Source of the DNA: Leuconostoc miyukkimchii
GTDB lineage: Bacteria > Bacillota > Bacilli > Lactobacillales > Lactobacillaceae
Assembly (NCBI RefSeq): GCF_019656055.1
Contig: NZ_BPKY01000007.1
Location: 1 to 64,000 of the forward strand
Reading direction: 5' to 3'
DNA length: 64,000 nucleotides
The notes beneath the pieces are model-generated. The model had not been told where the DNA came from, did no database searches, and was given only the letters and a program-made list of their open reading frames with translations. The translations under genes were made by a program, and so were the position numbers. The number at the start of each line of letters is the position of its first letter. Within the stretch, counting starts at the first letter, position 1. Shown piece after piece: positions 26,426-36,123 of this stretch.

Positions 26426-29302
26426 TCATTTTAGCTTATCAGCACGCTCTAAATCTCGTTCGATGATTGCTTTTAAATACTTACCAGTATAAGATGTTTC
26501 ATTTTTAATCACTTTTTCAGGGGTACCTGTTACCAAAACTTTACCGCCGCCTTCACCACCTTCTGGTCCCATATCAATCAGCCAGTCAGCGGATTTAATG
26601 ACGTCTAAATTATGTTCAATGACAACAACCGTGTTCCCTGCATCAACTAAACGCTGCAAGACAATCAGCAATCTTGAAATATCGTCCACATGTAGTCCAG
26701 TCGTTGGTTCATCCAATATATACATTGTTTTACCATTAGTACGTCTGTGCAATTCAGATGCTAGTTTCATTCTTTGAGCTTCACCACCAGATAAAGTTGT
26801 AGCAGACTGTCCTAGTTTGATATATCCTAACCCAACATCATTAATTGTTTGCAATTTACGTGCTATTTTAGGAATAGGCGCAAAAAATTCTAACGCTTCA
26901 GCTGCCGACATTCCTAGAACCTGAGAAATATTGAGTTCTTTGTAGCTCACTTCAAGCGTTTCCGAATTATAACGCGTACCATTACAAACTTCACACGTAA
27001 CATATACATCTGGTAAAAAGTTCATTTCGATCTTTATAACGCCATCGCCACGACAATTTTCACAACGACCACCTTTTGTGTTAAATGAAAAGCGACCTTT
27101 ACTGTAGCCTCTCATTTTTGCTTCATTTGTTTGTGCAAACAAATCACGAATATCATCAAACACGCCTGTGTAAGTAGCTGGGTTAGAGCGCGGTGTTCTA
27201 CCTATTGGTGACTGATCAATATCAACAACCTGCTCAATATTTTCAACGCCCTCAATGTTGCTATACTTACCAGGTTTTTCCGAATTATTATTAATCTTTT
27301 GTTTTAGAGCACGTTTTAAAATTTGATTAACAAGCGTTGATTTACCTGATCCCGATACACCAGTAACTGCTACAAATTTACCTAAAGGAAACTTTGCTGT
27401 AACATTTTTAAGGTTATTTTCTTTAGCACCTTTAATAGTAATGTAATTTCCATTACCTTTACGTCGCTTATTTGGTACTGGGATAAATTTCTTTCCGGAT
27501 AGGTACTGACCAGTCAAGGATTTTTCATTGCCAGCAACCGCCAATGGTGTCCCAGTAGCGACTATTTCGCCACCTAATGTTCCCGCACCTGGTCCAACAT
27601 CAATAAGATAATCTGCAGCCAACATTGTATCTTCATCATGTTCGACAACTACCAATGTATTCCCTAAATCCCGCATACGTCGCATGGATTCAAGTAACAT
27701 GTCATTATCGCGTTGATGTAGTCCAATTGAAGGTTCGTCCAAAACATACAAAACACCTGATAAATTAGAACCAATTTGTGTTGCTAGTCGAATTCTCTGT
27801 GACTCTCCACCGGAAAGTGTACGAGCCGAGCGCGATAAAGTCAGATACTGTAAACCAACACTCTTCAAAAAACCTAATCTATCTTTTATTTCTTTTAGGA
27901 TTGGTGTTGCAATGGTTGTGTCCTGTTGACCTAAAGTGAGATCGTCAAAAAAAGCCAATTCTTTATCAACTGCCATTTCAGAAACTTGTCCAATATGGCG
28001 ACCATTAACTTTAACGGAGAGAGCAGCTTCGTTTAATCGATAGCCTTTACATGCTTGACAAGTCAATTCAGTTAGATATTTAGACATTTGATCGCGTGTA
28101 TAATCTGAGTTAGTCTCATTAAAACGCCGTGAAACATTACGAATTACTCCTTCAAAAGGAATATCGACGTCACGAACACCGCCAAAATCATTTTGATAAT
28201 GAAAATGGAAATCTTTTGATCCAGATCCATGCAAAATTAAGCTTTGTTGTGATTTTGGTAACTTTTCAAAGGGTGTATCTAAGTCAATGCCATTTTGTTC
28301 TGAAAATTGACGTAACATTTCTGGATAATAGTTAGATGAGATTGGATTCCATGGTGCTATCGCCCCTTCTCGTAACGTTTTTGTCACATCCGGCACAATT
28401 AAATCAACATCACTTTCTCGTGTAACACCTAATCCTTGGCAAATTTCGCAGGCACCTAATGGCGCATTAAAACTAAAAAGACGTGGTTCTAGTCGGCCAA
28501 CTCGAAAATCTTTCAATTCTCCTAAGTAATGATCAGAAAATTTTAAGGGTGCAATTTCATCTTCTCCCTCACGTGCTAAAACATCTATCTGTACTAAACC
28601 ACCCGTCAACCTAACAGCTGCTTCTATTGAATCAAACAACCTGGAACGTGAATTATCACGTAACACAATACGGTCAATCATTACATCTATGTCATGAGCT
28701 TTATTTCTGTTCAAAGTTGTATTTGTATCTTTGGCATCAATTTCTAAAATTTCACCATCAACACGTGCACGAATATAACCTTGTTTACGCATATTTTCAA
28801 AAGCTGTTTCATGAGATCCGCGTTTTCCTTTAATGATTGGCGCAAAAATTAGAAGCCGTACACCGCTTGTTAAATGTTGAAAAACATACTCAACCATTTG
28901 ATCAATCGTTGTCATAATTTTCGTGCCATCTTTTGGATCATCTGGACGACCAATTCGTGCATAAAGTAATCTAAAATAATCATTGATTTCTGTAACTGTG
29001 CCAACTGTTGAACGTGGATTATTAGATGTTGTTTTTTGATCAATGGAAATTGCTGGTGAGAGACCATCAATTGAATCAACATCTGGTTTATCCATTTGAC
29101 CTAAAAATTGACGTGCATATGAAGAAAGGCTTTCAACATAACGTCTTTGACCTTCAGCATAAAGTGTGTCAAATGCTAGAGAAGATTTACCTGATCCAGA
29201 TAATCCAGTGACAACTGTTAATTTATCTTTAGGAATATCAACATCTATATTTTTTAAATTTTGAGCACGAGCACCACGTATTTCGATATTAGTTTTTGCC
29301 AT
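26426..29302 (-). CDS. uvrA: Excinuclease ABC subunit A
   Basis: A 958-residue damage-recognition ATPase of nucleotide excision repair. Two ABC modules are visible: Walker A TGLSGSGKSSLAFDT (about 33) with signature LSGGESQRIRLA, and Walker A TGVSGSGKSTLVNQ with LSGGEAQRMKLA. The zinc modules are kept: CEICQGLG, CQACKGYRL, CENCRGDG and CEVCNGTRY. Length is normal. No clear Shine-Dalgarno precedes the ATG; an extended -10 (TGTTATAAT, about 29401-29409) lies between uvrB and uvrA, so it may be transcribed both from that and from the SOS-controlled uvrB promoter. Confidence 0.96.
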   Translation of the reverse strand: MAKTNIEIRGARAQNLKNIDVDIPKDKLTVVTGLSGSGKSSLAFDTLYAEGQRRYVESLSSYARQFLGQMDKPDVDSIDGLSPAISIDQKTTSNNPRSTVGTVTEINDYFRLLYARIGRPDDPKDGTKIMTTIDQMVEYVFQHLTSGVRLLIFAPIIKGKRGSHETAFENMRKQGYIRARVDGEILEIDAKDTNTTLNRNKAHDIDVMIDRIVLRDNSRSRLFDSIEAAVRLTGGLVQIDVLAREGEDEIAPLKFSDHYLGELKDFRVGRLEPRLFSFNAPLGACEICQGLGVTRESDVDLIVPDVTKTLREGAIAPWNPISSNYYPEMLRQFSEQNGIDLDTPFEKLPKSQQSLILHGSGSKDFHFHYQNDFGGVRDVDIPFEGVIRNVSRRFNETNSDYTRDQMSKYLTELTCQACKGYRLNEAALSVKVNGRHIGQVSEMAVDKELAFFDDLTLGQQDTTIATPILKEIKDRLGFLKSVGLQYLTLSRSARTLSGGESQRIRLATQIGSNLSGVLYVLDEPSIGLHQRDNDMLLESMRRMRDLGNTLVVVEHDEDTMLAADYLIDVGPGAGTLGGEIVATGTPLAVAGNEKSLTGQYLSGKKFIPVPNKRRKGNGNYITIKGAKENNLKNVTAKFPLGKFVAVTGVSGSGKSTLVNQILKRALKQKINNNSEKPGKYSNIEGVENIEQVVDIDQSPIGRTPRSNPATYTGVFDDIRDLFAQTNEAKMRGYSKGRFSFNTKGGRCENCRGDGVIKIEMNFLPDVYVTCEVCNGTRYNSETLEVSYKELNISQVLGMSAAEALEFFAPIPKIARKLQTINDVGLGYIKLGQSATTLSGGEAQRMKLASELHRRTNGKTMYILDEPTTGLHVDDISRLLIVLQRLVDAGNTVVVIEHNLDVIKSADWLIDMGPEGGEGGGKVLVTGTPEKVIKNETSYTGKYLKAIIERDLERADKLK

Positions 29303-29400
29303 ATATAGTTTATGTAGCGCTTAAATTGTTCACTTTAATAATGAATGATGAACTACTTAAAAGTGCATTTCCTTATCTTTTAATTTGTAATACTGATTCA

Positions 29401-29409
29401 ATTATAACA
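29401..29409 (-). promoter_or_regulatory. Extended -10 upstream of uvrA
   Basis: Minus strand TGTTATAAT ends 98 bases before uvrA. No LexA core is seen in the 146-base uvrB-uvrA gap. I see no terminator there, so read-through from uvrB is possible. Confidence 0.4.
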
Positions 29410-29448
29410 ACTTAGTTTCTTTCAAGTATTTCTATCCGAAGCACTAGT

Positions 29449-31455
29449 TCATAATGTGGCCTTAAGTTCCATAACACTATCACGTAATTGTGCTGCTTCT
29501 TCGAAGTCCAAAGCTTTTGCAGCAGCTTTCATTTGGCCTTCTAAGTTAGCAATGATATTGTGCTGCTCGTCTTTAGGCAAATCCTTGAAGGCCACCTGAG
29601 TAAGATCAACCGATAACTTGCCATCAGTTGATTCAGTACGAACAGAGATTAAATCACGTATATCTTTTTTTATAGTTGTAGGTGTAATATTATTTTTAGC
29701 ATTATATTGCATTTGGATTTCTCGTCGACGTGCTGTCTCATCCATTGCCGATTGCATAGATTTCGTTATTTTATCAGCATACATAATGACATGTCCGTTT
29801 GAATTACGTGCCGCACGACCAATTGTTTGAATTAAAGAACGCGGATTACGCAAGAATCCCTCTTTGTCTGCATCTAATATCGCAACTAAAGAGACTTCAG
29901 GCACATCAATTCCTTCACGCAACAAATTGATTCCAATTAGGACATCATATTTACCCAACCGCAAATCTCGAATAATCTCCGTACGTTCAAGTGTTTTAAT
30001 ATCAGCATGTAAGTAGGCTACCTTAATGCCAACATTTTTCAAATAATCAGTTAAATCCTCTGCCATACGTTTTGTTAAAGTTGTTATAAACACGCGTTCA
30101 TTTTTTTCGGAACGTATATTTATTTCGCCAACCAAATCGTCAATTTGCCCCATCACTGGCCGTACTTCGATCTCTGGATCAAGAAGACCGGTTGGTCGTA
30201 TAATTTGTTGTGCAACATGATTGTCGGTCACTCGTTCGAGCTCGTAATCACCTGGTGTCGCTGACATATAAATTATTTGATTCACATGCTTTTCAAACTC
30301 AGGTAACTTCAGTGGTCGATTGTCTAACGCAGATGGCAGACGAAAACCGTAGTTAACCAATGTTTCCTTACGTGCTTTGTCACCATTAAACATACCACGA
30401 ACTTGAGGCATAGTTACGTGGCTTTCATCAGCCACAATCAAAAAATCATCTGGGAAAAAATCTAGCAATGTGAATGGTGGTTCACCAGGCTCTCGACCGT
30501 CCATCCAGCGTGAATAGTTTTCAATACCACCAACAAAACCCATTTCCTCTAGCATTGCTAGGTCATATTCTGTTCTTTGTTTAATACGTTGCGCTTCAAT
30601 CAACTTGCCTTCTGCTTCAAATTTGGTAACCTGTTCTGTCATCTCCTGCTTAATACCAGCTAGTGCTGTACTCATTTGATCATCATCTGTCATAAAATGT
30701 TTTGCAGGATATATTGAAACAAATTCCCGTTCTGCTAAAGCTTCCCCTGTAAGTGAATTAATATCACGAATACGATCAATTTCATCACCAAAAAATTCGA
30801 CACGCAATGCTAATTCGTCCTCAGATGCAGGGAAAATTTCTATCACATCTCCACGCACCCGAAACGTGCCTCGGTGAAAGTCAATATCATTGCGTGTAAA
30901 TTGTACGTTAATTAAATCTCTCATCAACTGATCTCGGCCATATTCATTACCCACACGCAAATTAATAACATGTTCCTGGTATTGATGCGGATCACCCAAC
31001 CCAAAAATTGAACTAACAGACGCCACAACGATCACATCTCGTCTCGACAAAAGAGAACTTGTTGCAGAGTTTCGTAGTTGATCAATTTCATCGTTAACTG
31101 CTGAATCCTTTTCAATGAAGGTATCAGAGCTTGGAACATAGGCTTCTGGTTGATAGTAGTCATAATAAGACACAAAGTATTCAACTGCATTATTTGGAAA
31201 AAACTCTTTTAATTCACTATATATTTGTCCAGCTAAAGTTTTATTATGGCTTAATACTAACGTTGGCTTTTTAACTGTTTTAATAACATTAGAAATTGTG
31301 AATGTCTTTCCAGTCCCTGTTGCGCCAAGAAGTATCTGCTCCTCTACACCAGCGTTAATACCGTTTACTAGTTGGCTAATCGCTTGAGGCTGATCACCAG
31401 TTGGCTGATATTTTGAAACCACTTCAAAGTCATGATTCGTAATATTTTCACGCAT
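29449..31455 (-). CDS. uvrB: Excinuclease ABC subunit B
   Basis: A 668-residue helicase-like subunit that verifies damage and hands over to UvrC. Walker [11 protein letters not shown], the beta-hairpin region [20 protein letters not shown], Walker [12 protein letters not shown], motif [14 protein letters not shown] and motif [11 protein letters not shown] are all present, as is the C-terminal UVR domain ([22 protein letters not shown]). AAGGAAG precedes the ATG. A perfect LexA box lies 42-54 bases upstream, over the promoter, so SOS induction is expected. Confidence 0.97.
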   Translation of the reverse strand: MRENITNHDFEVVSKYQPTGDQPQAISQLVNGINAGVEEQILLGATGTGKTFTISNVIKTVKKPTLVLSHNKTLAGQIYSELKEFFPNNAVEYFVSYYDYYQPEAYVPSSDTFIEKDSAVNDEIDQLRNSATSSLLSRRDVIVVASVSSIFGLGDPHQYQEHVINLRVGNEYGRDQLMRDLINVQFTRNDIDFHRGTFRVRGDVIEIFPASEDELALRVEFFGDEIDRIRDINSLTGEALAEREFVSIYPAKHFMTDDDQMSTALAGIKQEMTEQVTKFEAEGKLIEAQRIKQRTEYDLAMLEEMGFVGGIENYSRWMDGREPGEPPFTLLDFFPDDFLIVADESHVTMPQVRGMFNGDKARKETLVNYGFRLPSALDNRPLKLPEFEKHVNQIIYMSATPGDYELERVTDNHVAQQIIRPTGLLDPEIEVRPVMGQIDDLVGEINIRSEKNERVFITTLTKRMAEDLTDYLKNVGIKVAYLHADIKTLERTEIIRDLRLGKYDVLIGINLLREGIDVPEVSLVAILDADKEGFLRNPRSLIQTIGRAARNSNGHVIMYADKITKSMQSAMDETARRREIQMQYNAKNNITPTTIKKDIRDLISVRTESTDGKLSVDLTQVAFKDLPKDEQHNIIANLEGQMKAAAKALDFEEAAQLRDSVMELKATL

Positions 31456-31482
31456 ATTTTCTTCCTTACTCTACTTTAATTC

Positions 31483-31511
31483 ATTATACAATAAAACGAA
31501 CAAACGTTCTA
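31483..31511 (-). promoter_or_regulatory. uvrB promoter overlapped by a LexA box
   Basis: Minus strand -10 TATAAT (31483-31488), 17-base spacer, weak -35 TAGAAC (31506-31511). The LexA core GAAC-GTTT-GTTC on this strand (31498-31509) covers the -35 and spacer, as expected for repression. Confidence 0.7.
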
Positions 31512-31529
31512 TTGTTTGTTCGTTTTATT
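31490..31529. terminator. Terminator hairpin after the LTA synthase gene, containing the LexA box
   Basis: AATAAAACGAACAAAC and GTTTGTTCGTTTTATT form a 16-bp perfect inverted repeat around an 8-base loop. It begins at the stop codon of the LTA synthase gene. The U-rich 3' arm makes it a likely terminator for that gene, and one arm plus the loop holds the uvrB LexA core (31498-31509). Confidence 0.65.
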
Positions 31530-33690
31530 TTGACGATGAAGTTGTCTCATTTTTTTGATTGTTTGTGTCTGATGAATCACTTAACTCTGGCGCATCAGTT
31601 TTATACAAGTTTAATGTTGACTGACCTTTATTTTTTGCCAGTACACTGGAAGGATTCGTTTTTTGCGCTTCCTTGAGTTGTTCTAGTCCAGCACTTTTTT
31701 TATAATCAAATTCTTTTTTGTTAACCTTATGAAAGTCGGATCGTGATTTATCAAAACGTAATAAATCGCCTGTAATAACAGAATCAGAATATTCTAATAC
31801 TTTGTCGACGTAAGCTTGTGTCTCAGGCGCCTGCTTTTTTAGCACTTCATCTGAACTTATTGTCACTTGCTCACCAGTTTTCGTATTGAAAAACTGATTA
31901 TTATACTTCGTATAAGTTGGTGTTATCCAATCACCATCACGAAATGGTACGATACCCTCGTATTTTGGCGACAACATATCTTGTCCAAAAATCGTCATAT
32001 TGTCATCTGGTACACCAAGAACATCAAGTAATGTTGGTAGCATATCAATCTCACCACCATATGTGTGATCTACGCCACCTTTCAAACCATTAGCATGAAT
32101 CATAAATGGTACTTTTTGAAACTGAGCTAAGTCAAAGTTGGTTACTTTTTCTTTGCCAAGTAGCTGTGCAATAGCTGGCTGATGATTTTCAGAAATACCA
32201 TAATGATCCCCATATAGCACAAATACTGAATTATCATATAATCCTGACTTCTTTAAGTAATCAATCAATTCCGCAAATGCTTGGTCCAGATAGTGTGCTG
32301 TCTGTACATATCCATCCACGGTTTTATCACCAGTAGTGGTTGCTGGAAAATCAATATTTTCCTTATCAAGTTCATATGGATAATGATTTGTTACAGTCAA
32401 TAATTTAGCATAAAAAGGCTGTGGTAATTGTTCAATATATTTTGCACTGTCCTTCAAAAATATTTTATCTTTTAAACCATAACCAACATTGAAACGAGGA
32501 TTATTGGCATTGTCGTAATACGCTTTTGAAAAAAAGTAATTATAACCAAAAGATTTATATGTGTTATCTCGGTTCCAAAAACTTGCAACATCGCCATGAA
32601 AGGCAGCAGTTGTATAACCACGTTGATTCAAAATTGCTGGTAAGGATTCAAAAGTGTTGTTTGTGCCATATTTGACCATCGCAGAACCTGTAGAAAGACC
32701 ATATAGCGAATTTTCTTGCATCATTTCCGCATCAGACGTTTTCCCTTGTCCGACTTGATTATAAAAATTATCAAAACTCAGTGTATTTTGATCATGATAG
32801 AATTTATTAAGATTCGGCGTTACTTCTCGACCATCAACTTTATAATCAATCAAGAACTGTTGGAAAGATTCTAGATGAATCATAAAAACATTTTTGCCTT
32901 TTTGTGTTCCATAATACTCAATATTATCAGGCATTTTTTGTGTTGAGACAAATTTTTTAATCTTGTTCAAGTCTTCTGGCTTAGCACGTTTCCTACTCTC
33001 TGTTTGATTATAGGTCTGTACTGCGTTAAATACTGCATATTCATTTAGGCCAAGATACTTCACGATATAGTTATTATCAAAAGATCGGGTAAGTAATCCT
33101 GTACGATCTGTTGAGGCAATGCCATAATCTATTAACATGAGTACCACGCCTAATACCGTCGTTAAAATAGCAAAACGTTTCTGAACACCTTTTTTATCAA
33201 TCGTTAATTGCTTAAATACAACAAGCCCAATCAAAATGATAATATCAACAAAAATCATATAATCAGACCAATGAATAATAGCTGCAATTGATTTACCTAA
33301 ATTGTTTCCTGTTGAACTACCAGAACTCAAAATACCCATAGAGAGGAAATCAGAAAATTCACGATAATATAAAATATTAGCAAATAACCAAAATGATTGG
33401 ATAAAATTAAATATAATAGCAATCCAATAACTCAAAGCTCCTTTAAAGTACAAGGCAATACTCAAAAATATAATTGCTGTAGGAATTGGATTGAGGAACA
33501 ACAAAAATTGTTGTGTTGCTCCCTCAGCACCCAAGTTGAAATTCATATGATAATTAATATATGTTTTAAACCAAACCAAAACGACATTTAAAACAAAAAA
33601 CCACACCAAGGGTGCTGATGTGTCCATCGTTTGCTTAATCTTTCGCCAAAAAAACTTAGGACTTGGCACTTTTTTTAAGAAATTCATCAT
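31525..33690 (-). CDS. ltaS: LTA synthase family protein (LtaS-like)
   Basis: A 721-residue polytopic sulfatase-fold enzyme that probably polymerises glycerol phosphate into lipoteichoic acid. Five membrane helices occupy about residues 25-190. The extracellular domain has NVFMIHLESFQQFLIDYKVDG, the nucleophile Thr in VGQGKTSDAEMMQENSLYG, AAFHGDVASFWNR and YGDHYGISENHQ (metal-binding Asp/His). I start at the ATG at 33690, with AAGGAAA 8 bases upstream; the frame is open nine codons further. A Ser/Asn-rich tail ends the protein. It lies downstream of glycolipid-anchor genes, which supports an LTA role. Confidence 0.92.
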   Translation of the reverse strand: MMNFLKKVPSPKFFWRKIKQTMDTSAPLVWFFVLNVVLVWFKTYINYHMNFNLGAEGATQQFLLFLNPIPTAIIFLSIALYFKGALSYWIAIIFNFIQSFWLFANILYYREFSDFLSMGILSSGSSTGNNLGKSIAAIIHWSDYMIFVDIIILIGLVVFKQLTIDKKGVQKRFAILTTVLGVVLMLIDYGIASTDRTGLLTRSFDNNYIVKYLGLNEYAVFNAVQTYNQTESRKRAKPEDLNKIKKFVSTQKMPDNIEYYGTQKGKNVFMIHLESFQQFLIDYKVDGREVTPNLNKFYHDQNTLSFDNFYNQVGQGKTSDAEMMQENSLYGLSTGSAMVKYGTNNTFESLPAILNQRGYTTAAFHGDVASFWNRDNTYKSFGYNYFFSKAYYDNANNPRFNVGYGLKDKIFLKDSAKYIEQLPQPFYAKLLTVTNHYPYELDKENIDFPATTTGDKTVDGYVQTAHYLDQAFAELIDYLKKSGLYDNSVFVLYGDHYGISENHQPAIAQLLGKEKVTNFDLAQFQKVPFMIHANGLKGGVDHTYGGEIDMLPTLLDVLGVPDDNMTIFGQDMLSPKYEGIVPFRDGDWITPTYTKYNNQFFNTKTGEQVTISSDEVLKKQAPETQAYVDKVLEYSDSVITGDLLRFDKSRSDFHKVNKKEFDYKKSAGLEQLKEAQKTNPSSVLAKNKGQSTLNLYKTDAPELSDSSDTNNQKNETTSSSK

Positions 33691-33800
33691 TTTATTTTCC
33701 TTCATCAATATAGGCATTCACTGGTGATAACAAAAATATTATACATAAAACGTCTTAATTAATCATATCATCACAGTTCAATTCAGTATATATTGTACAC

Positions 33801-34064
33801 TTAGAATATTAATTTAAAATCATGTAAAACATCATAAATTTCAATTGCAACAAGGTCAATATCATCAAATTGGAATTGACGGACTTCACGGTGTTCATGG
33901 ATTGTCCAAATTTTAGTTAGTTGATCGTACTCTACACGCAGTGCTTCAATACCAAAAGCATCAAATCGACGTGTTTGAAATTGATTATCATTTGAATCAA
34001 TCATAGCACGCAAACGATTTAAAATTTGCTTTAAGTCACTAGGCTGTTGTTTATCAAGTTCCAT
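33801..34064 (-). CDS. YkuJ family protein
   Basis: An 87-residue soluble protein matching the YkuJ family by its C-terminal half: EALRVEYDQLTKIWTIHEHREVRQFQFDDIDLVAIEIYDVL. The N-terminus is helical (SDLKQILNRLRAMI). Function is unknown across the family; it is a small alpha/beta protein. Its start overlaps the end of the flippase-like gene by 11 bases, so it is translated from the same transcript as the glycolipid genes. A gap of 110 bases with a -10 TATAAT at 33738-33743 separates it from the LTA synthase gene. Confidence 0.85.
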   Translation of the reverse strand: MELDKQQPSDLKQILNRLRAMIDSNDNQFQTRRFDAFGIEALRVEYDQLTKIWTIHEHREVRQFQFDDIDLVAIEIYDVLHDFKLIF

Positions 34065-35094
34065 GTTGACCTCCTTTTGTTTTTCGCGCAGGAATCATAT
34101 AAGCAATGATACCTGCAAATAAACCAAAATAGTAAGTGATCAAGCGCCATAATAAAATAACAAAGATCAACGTTGCTGGATTTTTAACAAATGGTGAAAA
34201 AAGTAATTGGAAACTCAATTCAGCACCTCCAACACCACCTGGTATTGGAAATAATGAAATAACCATAACAATCATAATATTCATCGTCACAATTAACCAT
34301 GGATTCACATTTACGTAACCAAATGCACGGATAACGAAGTAAGGAATCATATAAAACACGACTAATTGTAAAATCGTAAATATCGTCGCACCAACCAACG
34401 ATGACCAGCTACCAATAACTCGCCGTGATTCTTTATGAAAATTATCAATTTTTTGTTCAATTTTTATTGTAAGATTATGATGACGCTCAGCGGACATAAA
34501 TTTTTTTGTCCAAGGCAAAACGATATGAACTAAACGCAGTGTCATTGCAGGCCAAAACATAACTAAAACAATTCCTAAGATGACAAAGGCATGAATTGCA
34601 ATTGCAAATGGAATAAACTTAGCAAACGTTGGGTCTATTTGTGCGTATATAAAATGTTCCGCTGAGAAATAACCAATTATAAAAAACAAAACCACAACAA
34701 CTTGATAAACTAAAAATTTCATCAATATGACAGATAGTGCTTTTCCTGACTCAATACCCGCTCGCGACATGCCGAACAATTGTGCTGGTTGCCCACCAGT
34801 GGCAAAAGGTGTTAGTCCTGTTCCTAAAAAATTTAACAATGGTACACGTAATAACGACAATACGGATGTTCGCTTACGATCTAACTTATTTAACATCACA
34901 TAAGTTGCAGCAGCCTCTAGGAAAATTGACAAAATCATCATCAACAATCCTAAAAGTAACCAGCGCCAATCTAAATGTTTCAGAGTGATTTTTAACTGAT
35001 TTCCCTTTCCACGTAGTTCATTTGTTAAAAAATAAACGACAACCGCAGTCAATACGACTACTATTGTGGCTGATATTTTGTCAGTTTTTGACAT
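34054..35094 (-). CDS. Lysylphosphatidylglycerol synthase TM-region / UPF0104 membrane protein
   Basis: A 346-residue polytopic protein with about 8 helices, of the YbhN/AglD/MprF-flippase family. Signature segments are LLGLLMMILSIFLEAAATYVML, PLLNFLGTGLTPFATGGQPAQLFGMSRAGI (the conserved TPxxxGG-P motif) and FPIPGGVGGAELSFQLLF. It lacks the catalytic lysyl-transfer domain of full MprF, so it is more likely a lipid translocator or glycolipid carrier than an aminoacyl transferase. AGGGGGA precedes the ATG. It lies 21 bases after the second glycosyltransferase, which suggests that it moves the glycolipid anchor they make. Confidence 0.88.
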   Translation of the reverse strand: MSKTDKISATIVVVLTAVVVYFLTNELRGKGNQLKITLKHLDWRWLLLGLLMMILSIFLEAAATYVMLNKLDRKRTSVLSLLRVPLLNFLGTGLTPFATGGQPAQLFGMSRAGIESGKALSVILMKFLVYQVVVVLFFIIGYFSAEHFIYAQIDPTFAKFIPFAIAIHAFVILGIVLVMFWPAMTLRLVHIVLPWTKKFMSAERHHNLTIKIEQKIDNFHKESRRVIGSWSSLVGATIFTILQLVVFYMIPYFVIRAFGYVNVNPWLIVTMNIMIVMVISLFPIPGGVGGAELSFQLLFSPFVKNPATLIFVILLWRLITYYFGLFAGIIAYMIPARKTKGGQHGT

Positions 35095-35115
35095 AATTTC
35101 CCCCTAAATGTGGTG

Positions 35116-36123
35116 TTACTCCCTTAGCACTTCTTCATAAACTGTTTGAAGTTGTTTACCTATTTCAGGTAAATCACGCGCCACCGCAAGCTGGTATCCC
35201 TGTTCACTCAAGTCTGGTATTTTTTTATTGAGAATCTGAACCATTTTCGTATCAAATTCATCAATATTATTTGCTTGATAACTATTCACACCATTTTGCA
35301 ACCATTTCTGATATACAGGGATATTTCTCACTAATACTTTTTGTTTTGAGGCTAGTGCCTCTAAAACAACAATACCTTCTGTTTCTTCATAAGAAGGATA
35401 CAAAAACAAATCAGCGCCTTGATAGGCGCCTTGAATAACATCCCCTGTTATATACCCTGGAAAAATTAAATTACTAACCTGATTATATTTAACCAAGCGC
35501 CTAATTTTTTTAGGTACTATTCTTAAATCTGTATATCCAAACCAAATAAAAATAAATTCTGGATGTCTTTTTGCTAATTCAACAAAATCCAAAATTCCTT
35601 TTCGTTCAAAAAATAGACCAACACTCATAATAACTTTTTGTTGCTCCGATAAACCAAAATAATCACGAAAGGCTTGAACCTTATCATTATTCTGCTCATA
35701 TTTTTCTAATGGAATACCATTTGATATTGACACTATTGGTTGATTAAGATGATATCCTTGTAACAATTTTCTTGAATAAGGTGTAGGTGTAATTATGGTG
35801 TCTGCTTCTTGATATAGTGACACTAAGTAACGCTTAAACAATGGCGCTATTGCGTTGGACCCAGTAAATGAATTTCTAAAATCCTCGTAGGTTGAATGAC
35901 CATGATAAATGACCTTCTTACCCTTTTTATGAGCCATTCTAACCATATGTTTGCTCTTGATACCATACGTATTAATGTGTAATACGTCATAATCTGGACA
36001 TTTTTCATCTGTTGTTACTTCTACATCAGTAAATGATAACGCTTTTTGTTGTAATTTTAACGCGCGGCCAATACCTGACTTAGCAATTAATTTTTGATTT
36101 TCGAAATAGAGTAAAACTTTCAA
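35116..36123 (-). CDS. Glycosyltransferase, second glycolipid enzyme (LafB-like)
   Basis: A 335-residue GT-B enzyme of family 4 type. The N-terminal domain has KSGIGRALKLQQKAL and HINTYGIKSKHMVRMAHKKGKKVIYHGHSTYEDF; the C-terminal donor domain has VIMSVGLFFERKGILDFVELA and DLFLYPSYEETEGIVVLEALA (E-x7-E motif). It probably adds a second hexose to monoglycosyl-diacylglycerol to form the LTA anchor, as LafB does. It starts with TTG at 36123: AGGAG lies about 8 bases upstream within the last codons of the previous gene, and the two genes abut exactly. Sugar specificity is not readable. Confidence 0.85.
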   Translation of the reverse strand: MKVLLYFENQKLIAKSGIGRALKLQQKALSFTDVEVTTDEKCPDYDVLHINTYGIKSKHMVRMAHKKGKKVIYHGHSTYEDFRNSFTGSNAIAPLFKRYLVSLYQEADTIITPTPYSRKLLQGYHLNQPIVSISNGIPLEKYEQNNDKVQAFRDYFGLSEQQKVIMSVGLFFERKGILDFVELAKRHPEFIFIWFGYTDLRIVPKKIRRLVKYNQVSNLIFPGYITGDVIQGAYQGADLFLYPSYEETEGIVVLEALASKQKVLVRNIPVYQKWLQNGVNSYQANNIDEFDTKMVQILNKKIPDLSEQGYQLAVARDLPEIGKQLQTVYEEVLRE

